Source: Tubiluchus corallicola
Taxonomy: Eukaryota; Priapulida; Priapulimorpha; Priapulimorphida; Tubiluchidae
NCBI GenBank assembly: GCA_030141605.1
Contig: JAQGDQ010000197.1
Span: 1 to 64,000, forward strand
DNA: 64,000 nt
Direction: 5' to 3'
The notes under the pieces are model-generated. The model had not been told where the DNA came from and ran no database searches. It was given only the letters and a program-made list of their open reading frames with translations. The stretch's first letter is position 1; each line of letters starts with the position of its first letter. This document shows, piece by piece, positions 50,001 through 62,461 of the stretch. A program made the translations under genes and the position numbers.

Positions 50001-53000
50001 CTATATTGCATTTACACATATTATGAATGCTGGGTCTCTTAAGTTAATCATTGTACCACAGAAAACACTGATTTCAGACAGTTGAATGTTAACATTTTTC
50101 AGCAAGCCAAAACGTAAATTTCACGGTCAAATATGAAAGGGATTTGCATTAAAAAAATGTAGTTTTAAATGTTCAATTTGTTGTCTGTTTTTGAAAACTA
50201 AGCTTTCTGGCCATGAAAGCCATTCTGTTACATAACACAAATAAAATTCAGCAAAATAAATTGCACACGTTTACATTATTATTTTGTTTGTAGTTTATAG
50301 TTGTCTATTATGACCGACAAAACTTTCGTGACGTCAAGAGCCACGAATCCATAATGTATGGAAGCTCGTAAACAATCAACCAAGCGTCTGCAAGCCTGAA
50401 GATAATAAAATGAACCATTTCATCAAAGCATCTTCAACTTAAACAGAAAATATATGAGGGGAGAACACAAAGCAAAATGGGCTGTCCTGTCGTAAAGTGA
50501 CGCCTAATTTGCCGTATCGTCACACAAATCTATATAAAATAACCAGCATATTTCCCAATTTACTGGACAGCTAAAAGACTGTCATAACTTAGGCAGAATG
50601 TTACAACTTGTTTCACAAGAGTCAGTTTGTACTATACTAAATTTTTAAGACTATGAAATTATTCTTCGCTTGAACAACCAGTTTTAACTAACTAGATGGT
50701 ACACACACAGTGCTTCGCTATAATAGTAAATAACACTGCTTTTGTGAGTTTAGGTTACAGTGAGACTAAAGCTGCGGAAATGAATGTTAAGAATTAATAA
50801 ATATGCTACCGAAAAATGCTATTATATGCTAAAATGGACGTATGCAAGAGAATGTGAAAAGAAAAACAGTAAATATTTAATTTTTGTTCAGAAAAGGATG
50901 ACAAAAGGATTTTTATTTAGCCCAGTGGAGAATAATCTCTGCAAGGAGTAATGTAAGGTGACTGGCTTTAAAACAAGGACAATAAGAAGTAAATCACCTG
51001 CTGTTCACATAATCTTAATGGGTTAAATTAATTAATGGACTGACAGTGAACTGGTCCTCAGGGGCATAGCCAGGTTCTAAAGTTAGGAGGAGCAAGCATG
51101 TAAAAAAGGTGCCATTGATATATACCAAACAATTTCTAACGCATTGATTATTCAGTTTAATCTCGTGTTTAAACTCAAAACATGAGGAAGGCACAGTTTT
51201 AAAGGAAGTCCATAATTGTTATTTCGTGTTTAAAAATAAAACATAATGAAAAGTTTTATAGCTCATAAATCTCAAAACATAATAAAAACGTGTATTGTTT
51301 AAATTTTAAACCCATAATGCAAACAAAATGAATGAGTTTTGGTGCTGTTGAAAAGGCGCCAATTTTGAAAAATGTGCCCGGCAGAGTGGTTGCTCCTCTT
51401 GCCAGGGCCTATTTCAAGGGGGGGAAGTGAGGATACTTCCCGGGGCTTCACCCTCCAGGAGGGCCTCGCGCCAAGGTAATATTTTTTTGCTTTATGTGAA
51501 CATATTGCCTCTTCTCTCCCTCTCTCTCTCTTGCTGAACGTGCACCGTTTGCCAGTATTGACAAGTATTAAGGACTGGTCTTGAGAATAAAGCAGTTTTT
51601 CTTTCAATTGTTCTTTCCTTTAACAACTGTATAATTTCATATTTTCTCTTCGAAAATGCTTCTCCGGCATTCTAGCAGTTCAAAAATTTTCTGGGCGCCA
51701 AGCATGGTAGCGCCTGCCCTGCGGCACTTACCCCCCCCCCCCCCCCGATGGGGCCGCACGCGCCCCCACTTCCCCGGGCCTCGCCTAGGCTGAAATAGGC
51801 CCTGCCTCTTGCTCCCTTATTAGTTATGCCATTCCTAGTCCTGAACAAGTCTAAAAACCTGTTCATAGTCAGAACACCCTAGGAACACTAAAAGTTAGTC
51901 TATTAAATATTTTTCCAGATTGCCCACACAGTGTGTATTCTTGATAATATTGCCCATAATAGGTAACTATCCCTTTTGCTTAATGTGATAATAATAATAA
52001 TAATAACCTTTTATCCACAGAAAAATTTTGTTAGGACAATTCAAGACACAAACTTTGGTGCAAATTTTTGAAAGAGAAAGGAACAGAGGTTAACGCAAAA
52101 TCAATTAAATTGCAGAAATAATATAAATGATATTATTAAAAAATATGATAATTTCTAAATTAAATACTAAAAAAGTGAGATACCTTTTAAGCAAAGAAGA
52201 ACTGATCAGAAAACCAGCAGCTGGATCCGGATACTCAAAACTTGAGGGATGTTCATGAAAAGCAAAGTGATGTATTATGGTAGGTTCCCTATCCCGTAAG
52301 CTTCTTCCCAAGAATAATCTCTTGAAAATGAAAATGATAATTTTGACATACATTTGCATTCTTTAACTACTTTACTTTACATTTGTACGGCTTATCAATA
52401 TTAGCCCAAAATTAACAAATAAACAAATCAGAAAAAACAGAGGACTGGATAGAATTTAATGGTATGACAGTTGTACCTTATTAGCATTGTATCGCGTCAA
52501 AAGTTGCAATAATCCTGCTAAATTCACACGAGTTTCTTCTTCACAGAAAAACACATAAGATGAATTTTTCATAAATGTCTTGCTAAGATTAGATAAAATT
52601 GGTAATATGGTCCAACTCCCTGTTTGTGGCCATTGTTCATGTAGAAACAATATATGAGGGGAAACCTAAAATGAAAAATGTAATTATTAATAAGGAATTG
52701 GTCTAATTAGAAAAAGTGAATACAAAAGTACAAATTATTTTAGTATCATAAAAATTAGTGATTAATAGAGCGGCAGAAATTTAAGGACGATGATTCAAAA
52801 ACAAAAAGAAAGTAGGAGTAAACTTGGAAATGCAAATACAGCAACTGCAAGCCAAATGAAATTTAGGAATTAAATTTGGATTTGAATGTAGTTTGAGATA
52901 TGTGGACTTGCTCTGCCTCTGTGTTCTGGTTCCCACATACAAAGAAAAGAGCTAGCGGGCATGGTCATGTTAGCAGAGTATAACAAAAGGACCCAAGACG

Positions 53001-56000
53001 TGTATAGATTCTGTTTACATTACAAAATTAACACAGATTAATCCGGGTGTTGGCTATGCAGAACTTCTGAGTACACATTTGGAAGGTAGTTCAGATCTTA
53101 CAACGTTTTTTTGAAAACAATAGACCTTCTTGTGAAACCAAAGTCCGGATCCTTTCAACTTTAGTTGAACCTGTGTTTCTGTATAATGCTGAGCTAGGGA
53201 CAATAAAAGTTAAACAGCAGAAGAATTGATGCTTTTCAAAGACGTCTCCATCGAAAATTACTAGGAATTAAATGGCCTGACAGAATATCCAATGATAATC
53301 TGTATGATGTGGTGAAAAAGAATCGTTGGAGTAAACAAATACAAGTAAGAAGATTGCATTGGACTGGGCATGCACGAAGATTACCTCAAGAGTTTCCTCT
53401 TCCAATAGCATTACGTAAAGCGCTTGAAATGACAAAAAAGCCGAGAGGGATTCAGCTACTGACGTATATAGATATACTGCAAAAAATTTAACAAATACAA
53501 CTATAGATTTGAAGATTGATGCATTGTGGGCAGTGGCAGTGGAAAGGAATGCGTGGCACCAACAGGTGGGATGTGCCACGTTTTAGAATGTAGCAGCAGA
53601 ACGTAGACGACGACCGGAGGTAGTAACGGAAACACCACTAGGTGTAGCTGTCATAGCTATTTACATTAGATACAGATTAAAAAGTCTACTACGGGAAGAG
53701 TATTTTCTGTCTAGTGTAAGACGGGATTTAAGATTGAAGGTATAAGCTATTTGATATTTCTAAAACAAAAGAAGATATAGAGACATAAGGACCCAACCAG
53801 ACAAGCTGAGACAGGCTTTATCTTGCAGCAATGGATAGTACATTTTTTATTTAGAAAAATAGATGGTAGTTCTCTATTACTAAGTAGTAACTGGAGGAAA
53901 ACTCATCTGCTTGGGATCATGAACAGTACAGCTTCACTACCAAGATGCTCACAAATCATATACCCAGGTGCATACAGTGGATATTGATAAGGTATCACCT
54001 TTGGTACCAGTGGTCAGTTTTTACTTTTTACTATAAGTTTCTCATGTTTGATGGTGCTAGCATAGGCAGGATGGCAATTTAGATATTAAAATCGAAATAT
54101 GCAAAATTTAACAAGTACAATTATAAAAATATTCTACTTTTAAATTTTAGATTTTTAGTTCACAAATAAACAAATAAACGTATTGATTTTGTGTAGAAAC
54201 GTTTCGATGTAAAAAATTCTTGGTAAATAGATATTAGAAATTGAAACATTCTACTAACATTATGTTTGCTTTTGATTATGGCACTAAAATTAGTACAGGA
54301 AATAAATCTGAAATTCTTTTGCATGGTTCTTTGTACTTTTCTTGCTTCTTTACATCGAAAACTATTTTTGCTATATCATTACCCTAATAAATTTCTGCAA
54401 CCATACAGCCATGCAGTCCCACCACGCTTTGTTTCACTTTATTAAATTACATCACATGATTTTCTTTTGACAAATCAATATAACATTCAAATTCTGCTTG
54501 CCAAGCAAACTCAAGAAGACGTGCATGTAAGGCTTACCCTTTCTACAATCTAATGCTCAGCTGATTTATGATAGGATTATAGGTGTATGATCATTACCAA
54601 CCTGACATTAAAATTTAATTTACTGCAGGCATGAGGATTAAAGGCTTCAAGCATCATAATTACTGGCAATAAATTGGGTCTGGTACTTGCAGACAATGTT
54701 TCACTGACAGATTGTCAAGCAATTTATTAATTAAAATTGCAAGTAATGATTATCTTATGCAGGAGCAGTTCATGTACTTGAACATGTGCAGGTAGTAACG
54801 CGTATTTATAAATTATTCTCCCGCAAAATAAAATATCACATTAATATTTGGTATAAGACCCACTACAGGGCATGTTAAACTCGAATAATGAGAGGCTTTG
54901 GTGTCACCTACATAATTTAATAGGCCTGTTGTCATTGTTTCTTGTAGCATATGGATTTTGTATCAGTCACTATTTCAAAGGTAATTTCTTTGTTCATTTC
55001 CTTAATTCATAAGGGAAAGAGTGAGAAAGACTGTGGATAAAAAGAGTGGAAAAGAGGGAGGGAGAGACGAAACAGATAGGGAAAAGAGGGAAAGTGAGAA
55101 AGAGAAAGTGAGAGAGAGACAAACAGAGCATTTGTAACTATCATACTTGGACTTTATAAGTTTACCCTCATTTTACTTTATTTTGCATAATTTTTCAAGT
55201 GGCGGAAGAGAGCTGCATAAACTGACTTTGATTAGTGCTATGAGCCTCAGTTATAAGGTGGGACAACCACGTTTGCACCAAACTCATTTGAATTCAAGAT
55301 ATCGATATTCTGGTCACGAGCAGAATATATCCAAGAATTTTCTGAAGCTTGACTTACAATCCACGGATAAACATTCAAATCCAACAAAAGCAAGGCGACA
55401 AGAGACGACGCAGCGAAGTGAAGAGACGACGCAGCGAAGAGAAGACTGAAAATTCATGGGAAACCATCAAAGACATTTTAACCAGTGCTATACCTGGGAG
55501 AGTTATTTATGTATAGGCGAAATAACGTTGCACACTTTTCTAGCCGTTAGGTACGCAAATTATTAAATCAAAAGTTGGAGCCAAATTATATTAGTCATTA
55601 TTGTTTACAGGAAACTTGTCTGGAATTTTACAATAATCTTTTTTTAATAAAAAAGCAGTCACACCACTGTTTTCTATTCAGTTGAAAAGTATTGAACGAT
55701 TTATTAAAGAGTTTGTCCATAGGTCAAACTAACTATGGGTGAAAGGTAGCACAATAGATTTTAACCTTTTATGGTAATCATGTTTGTATACAATTATGCT
55801 TTTGCCACTGACGCACTATCAAGCGTGACCAAGGAACTTTTAACGATACAATTTTTAGACAAAGCATTAATTGGTTGTAAATAAGTATAACAGTGCTTTG
55901 ATAATTGTGAAACAAGGCTGCAAGTTAGCTCCATCTCTTTTCGGACTTTTCGCTGCAGTCCTTTTGCAGGTAGCCTTCGGCAGACTTGGCTCGACGAAGA

Positions 56001-57698
56001 GCATTCATGTTCGATTCAGATATGATGGAGACATTTTTGACCTACGTCGACTCAAAGCAAGGACGAAGACACGAATGATGTTCCCGCGTGAAGCGCAATA
56101 TGCCGATGACATAGCTATCTTCTCTGACAACCCGGAAGACCTTCAGGATCTCATCGACATTTACAATGAAACTGCAAAGAGAATTGGACTGCGCATTAAC
56201 AAAAGGAAGACTGAGACAATGAGTGTCGGCTCTAGCGACAGTGTCAATTTTACCATTGACGGAGAACAGCTTGGAAGTGTGCAACGGTTCAAATATCTCG
56301 GAAGTTACATCTGCTCAGATACTCGATTGGATACTGAGCTTCATGCAAGAATTAATGCTGCAGCCAGCTCTTTCGGCCGTATGAGGAAACGTGTCTTCGA
56401 TAACCATGACCTTACCATCGCCACTAAACTGCAGGTGTACAAGCAATGCATCATTCCGCAGCTTACCTATGGTCAGGAAACGTGGACGCTCTATCAAGAT
56501 CAGGTCAGGTCTCTTCGTGCAGTTCAGCAGAGACATCTGCGTCACATCCTTCGCATTCGCTGGGACGACTATGTGCCAAACGAAGACGTGCTGGCTCGTG
56601 CCAAGATGGAAGATATCGAGGTTACGCTTACTAAGGCTCAACTTCGGTGGTTTGGGCATGTGGTCAGAATGAACGATAAGAGACCGACAAAGGCCCTTCT
56701 TCATGGAGAACTAACCAGTGGCTCTCGCAGTGTTGGTCGTCCTCTCCTTCGCTTCAAGGACAAGGTGAAGTTCTCTCTGAGGAAAGGTGGAATGTTGGAC
56801 AAGCTGCCTTTCGCAGTTCACGACCGTCCTGCATGGAGATCCCTAGTCAACAACTGTGCCGAAAAACTCGATGAAGAAAGACGGATGCTTGGATATGCAA
56901 GAAGGTTCAAGTCGTGGATAAGAGATGGTTTCATGGACATCTGACTCGCACTGATTTAGCCGTATCGGCTTCGACGTTGTACTACTACTGATAATGGCCA
57001 CAACCCTGCCTGCTTCTTTATCTGTTTATTCGGTTGTTTATTTATTTCTTTATTTATTTATTTTACGAGATTTGTTTGAGATTTTGGGTACATTGAGACG
57101 ACAGCAGTTCAACAACTACAAAAGCGGTGGTTTTGTGAAACTGCCGCGTGTGTTCACTTTCACGGGTTTGCAAACTTTTCTATCTCCATCGTGTCACACT
57201 GTAATGAAAGCAAACTGAAACAAAATTGAAGTTATTCTCAAGAGCCTGAGTAAAACGGATCTGCCAGTTTTACATTAAGTTCAACGGCTATTTAGGGAAA
57301 TTATTGCAGACGCGCCCCACACACTCCAAGAAGTAACGTCACCTATAGTCAAACTCTTGTAAGTAACCGAACTAATAAGATCAGGCAGAAACAACTGGAA
57401 TTGCATCAAGAGACAAATTTCATTAGTTTGCTCCGCGGTCTTGACTACAAAGAGGCGGCTTTTCAGATGTTTCACCAAATTAGATAACAAATATAGCTGC
57501 GTGCGAAGAATGTGTAACCAAATTGGGCAGAGCCAAAACAATTCATGGAAGAAGCGTTGAAGTCGAAACAAGTTAATGCTATCATGTAAAAAAAAGACTA
57601 ATGAAAGACAGCAATAAGAAAGAAAACGAGAGAGGCTTGAAGGAAAGACTAGAAGACAAAGATATAGTGAGTGGTAGCCACGGAGATATATATAACAC

Positions 57699-57769
<71 letters not shown>

Positions 57770-57854
57770 AGGGAGAGGGAGAGAGAGAGGGGGAGAGAGA
57801 GAGGGAGAGAGAGAGGGGGGAGGGAGAGGGAGAGGGAGAGGGAAAGAGAGAGGG

Positions 57855-57885
<31 letters not shown>

Positions 57886-60800
57886 GTGAAGAAAACTAAA
57901 TGTTTTTGTTTTGAACTAACAGATCTGACATCGCTTAACAGCACACGTTTTCGAACCCACACCCAGTCGGGTTTTGCCAGTATACGACGACAGTAACCGT
58001 TTTAAAAGAAAAAAGAAAAATCTCTTTATCTCAGACATACACATATGTAACACCAGTCACCATTGCCATCATCGTCACTGTCATTATTATCAACATCGAT
58101 AATGTCGGGCTAAAACAAGTAATTAGTAAACGAAGTAAGTGAAAAAGGCACCATATCTTTGTAAAAATGAAAATTTTTATGTTTAATAAGTGATATTATG
58201 TATGGGCAGAATAAGGTTTAGATTTTAGAAGAGCCCGAAGACAAAGGTATCAAGGTATCAAGGTATAATCACGTTCATATCCGCACGCTTTATCTAACCA
58301 TGCTAACAACTGCTTGAGATTTTAGTTAAATTTGGAATGACAAACAAATGGTTTATTTAGTTCCTCAACAGCTCTTACTCAGTTACTTCCATAGGCCCAT
58401 GCGTGGTCAAAACTGGACAATGGAGAGTTTAAAACCATAATCTTTTCCTTAAAATTCGGTGCGCATCTTTCCCGAAGTTTTACAGGCAGAATAGCCGATT
58501 ATCTTGAAAAGACAGAATAAGTCATTCAATAAAAGCTGATCCACAGGAGAGAATGATCAAATAAAAATAAAAAACGAAAAACTGTAAACGGGTATAAAAA
58601 TTTTCATTCGTTAAATAGTACCGCAATGAAAGGTCATGTGAAGCATTGGCGAAACCCATTGTTCTGTTCACATTCTGACACTTTCGAAGTTTCCCTTTTT
58701 TAGATTCCCCTCTGCTCTTAATCTAAACATGACAGATACAATTTTGATTCTTTGCGCAAAGATTACGGAATTACCATTGGCAGTGCAGACAACAAAAATG
58801 TAATTATGGCGTAAGATGTTTGGGACAACAAGGCAAGCCGACACACGAACACTGACAAACTAAATCATGTTAGATATCTACGTGAATACTATCAGTTTCA
58901 ATCACTTCAGGTTCTGTAACCTGTGAACTTGTGAACAGTTTGCATTTTGTTGTCATCATCATCATCGTCGTCATCGTCATCATCATTAGCATCATCATCA
59001 TCATCATCATCACCGCCACAATCATTATAATGTTCATCAACAGTGATCTTGCCATCCTTCGTTGCAGATGTCGACGTTGTCATCATCGTCACTGTCATCA
59101 TTATCAACATCGACACAATGTCGAGTTAAATCATGTAATTAGTGAATGAATAGCTTGATTAACTACGGTACTGTCAACTAATCTGCTAAGTCAATAATTA
59201 AATTAAAACATATAATGCCGTTTACTCACATCACCCAATTCTTCCACTTGTTTATCAAGATGCTGCTTAAATGCAACAGCTCTCTTTACATGGTATGAAT
59301 TTGGTTGACTAAGAAGCACGAAAACAACATCAGACGATCCTGGAAAAACAAGTAAATTAAACACACTGACGATTTCACAGCAAAAACAAGTTGCTTAAAG
59401 TGACCAATACAGAAGCGATTTGGGAGTCGTATTAAATGACGACAAATTATAATGACACATTTTTTGTCAAAAGATAATTTATGTACATCGAATGACTTAC
59501 GGTACAGATTATAGACATTTCAGTTATTCATACGATATAATTTTTAGTAAGAATATGTTGCAAAATATACTTGCCCAGTGGCACAAAAAGGTGGCATATT
59601 CACGAAGTATTTCTTGGAATGAAAAAGTTTGTATCACATATTGTATTTTATTTTTGTAGTTTATTAGTTTGTAGTTTTCCTGCCGAAATAGTACATAATT
59701 AACATTAAGACTCTTTTTAAAAACTTAAGTCAATCTTAAGTGATTAACTCGTGCTAAATTATTTCGTGGGATTGCAAGAGTACGAGGCCTTAATATGTCA
59801 GATAAGAGTGCTGTGTACAATCTGTGGTACTTCTTATGCAATGAGCCAATACCATTCCCGTTGTGCACTTTCATAAGCGGTTCGCTGAATTTTATCTAAG
59901 TATTTTAGGATGGAAAGATAGCATAGCATATTGCTAAAAATTTAACCTTAGCAGTAAAGTATCACGCCTTTAGTTTTTTTGTACAGATGTGATCTAAGGT
60001 TCATAAGTGATTTTATCATTCTGTATAAATATTTAGTAAATTACATTTCAGTACATCTATGCTATGGCTATACCACGTGCGCAATATGAATTCTAAAATA
60101 GATAACCAAACCATGGCAACATAAGCGATTAAAAGCAGCAACGCTTAACGCATCTAAGCTTTTATCGAATTAATTTAAAGCTTGGCGGTTTTCAGCGTCA
60201 CGAATTCTATTCTGCTTGTCTGTTATAATTGCTTTCTCCGCCCTACCATTAAATTCATTATTTGGCAGCTAAAAGAAGCCACTTCCATGCGAGTTATGCG
60301 ATGCTTGCTTCTTCAACCACAATCAAGCAACCGGCAAAATTGTGATGCAATCGAGGCAACCACCCACGTACATCTAGACGCTTAGAGCATTACAATATAA
60401 ATTATGATATACGGAAATAAACCACATGATTAAGATGCGTTAAATGAACCCGTACAAAGCCTTAATGGGACATTTATTTTAGGTGTCTGAATCTGAGGAC
60501 ACTTTGCTTGAACTTGAACTCTCCTTTCTGCAGCCGCCATTTGAATGAGATGTATGAAAGACAAATTGGCAAGATATTTCAATGCAACACTTTTGTGTCA
60601 ATACGAAAAACATTCGATTCTTGCTAATGACGCTGTGATTTCATTTGGCCGGTTATTTGAAATGTGATTGTTGACAGTGCAAATACAAGAGCACACAGCT
60701 TGTAAAGCGACTCGCCTCAATGCATTGTGCCATTTAATATCGATGTTCAGCAGTCGTCTGGTAATTATGGAACAGCGAAAAGCAGAAGAAATGCCATATT

Positions 60801-62387
60801 GTTGTGGCACTTGATAGGCAATGCTGCTGTACAAAGGAAGTGCAAAGAATGCGCCTGCCCAGTTTCCGGTATGACACAGGAAGTGACGAAAAAAGGGTTA
60901 ATAGACAGCAGAGAACATCCCCTAATGGCAAAATGAATGACGAAGCCAAAGACCAAAGTTCCGCTAAAATTATCCGTTTGGTGCTATTCACTGTCACCGC
61001 CAGAGTACAGCCGAAAAAATGCACAACGCGTCTGTATGACTGTCTGTCCATTCGTCTGTCGTTGTGACTGTCGCAGCAACTACATTCAGTGATATGTCTC
61101 TAATGTTGAACGATTAACTATCAAATTAGCTGTCCAATCCGGTTTTCCATATCCGCCTTTCAAATTAATTTTTAGCACTTACATAAATATTAGGGCACTT
61201 GCAAACAGACATTTATAGCACTCACCTAAAATCACACATTTGCGCACGAAATCTATCTCCTACTTCGTACTATAAGTTACGAAGTTTTGAAGCCCAACGC
61301 CTTACACTCTCCGGACTGGTAGGTCTTTGGTCTTGAACCTACACTCAAGGTCATCAAACAACCCACTAAAACGTCTACTTTCTCCTATTATAAGTAATTC
61401 AAATTACTCAATTCTTTATTGTTTTTAAGCTGCAAGAAACCCGTAATTTTGAGCTGATACCCTATCTATAACCCCAACACATGACCAATCCAATGTAGCT
61501 TTATTTAAATTTGCTTACCATCAACCACATCCTTTTTTCATAGAAAATAATGATCATCATGTTTTCATAATTTGTAAAAAAACGCAGAACCAATATGGGT
61601 GATCTTATAATTCAGTCCAACAACAAAGTCTAGCAAAATCAATTGCGAATTCTAACTACCACTTTTTACCTTAGAAATCCCGACTTTCTTAACTTTCCTC
61701 AACGTGTCATTAATCTGTTGTAGACATTGAGGCATTACTATTTATTCCACTCACTCCTACCTGCAGTTAACACCATAAGTTATTCTACACCTAAAGCTAG
61801 ATTTAGTTGACGTTGTTGAATATCTTTATTCATCTTAGCCATCCAAGTTGTTTTTGGTTTGCCAGATGGTTTTTTGCAACATTTTAAGGCTTCCTTTAAG
61901 GTGACTCAAAAATGGCTATTGTCGGTGAACTTTTTCCGAGGAATGTCTATACTTAACATTTGTTGGAGAATTCTACTTTTCGGAGATCTACTTTACTACT
62001 AGAATAGGAGTAAACTCCTATTCTAGTTTGTTCGCAATGTTTGTTACATAAATCATAATCCTAAGTGCATAAAAAAAGGGTTTCTGACTCTGCATAATTT
62101 TTTAGATAGTCTTTCTCATAGGACTAAAAACAGAGGTGTCCAATTTTTCGTCTGACTGGGCATCACGAAAATTAATAGCTCCGCAAAGCTTCAAGCTGAA
62201 AAGGATTACCCCGCTGAGAAGATTATATGAAGCCATATCTACATAAATTAAACTTTGCGTCACAGTTAATTTAATCAAAAATGCATTTGAATGACTGCAA
62301 CATAACTTTATCTTAGAGGGAGAGAAACAAAGAGAGAGAGAGAGAGATAGAGAGAGAGGGGGGAGGGAGGGAGGGAGGGAGGGAGGA

Positions 62388-62461
<74 letters not shown>

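Larger units (their letters stand above)
45876..52183 (-). other. B3GLCT intron (6.3 kb)
   Basis: Holds nested hAT MITEs (51059-51834), two members of a palindromic repeat family (47583-48140 and 49686-49864), a mutating pentamer ladder (48655-48752), a tRNA-like repeat (46053-46165) and an ATA microsatellite (51987-52006). No gene seen. Confidence 0.75.
52666..59229 (-). other. B3GLCT intron (6.6 kb)
   Basis: Holds two LINE fragments (53100-53745 and 55900-57000), a GA repeat (57699-57886), an ATC repeat (58951-59013) and a short direct repeat pair (58067-58134 and 59080-59150). An AG-rich stretch lies at 55015-55130. Confidence 0.75.

Noticed and set aside
52105-52359. A longer minus-strand frame through the 52184-52320 exon
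   Set aside because: The extra residues on both sides are intron; homology and phase define the exon limits.
57582-57962. Open frames with Ser/Leu or Arg/Glu runs
   Set aside because: Products of the GA repeat; purely compositional. The same holds for 62102-62530.
58870-59149. Met-, Asp- or Ile-rich open frames
   Set aside because: Products of the ATC trinucleotide repeat.
60500-60537. Short minus-strand frame starting ATGGCGGCTGCAG as an alternative B3GLCT first exon
   Set aside because: No donor in the needed phase and no signal peptide; the stop comes after about 38 codons.
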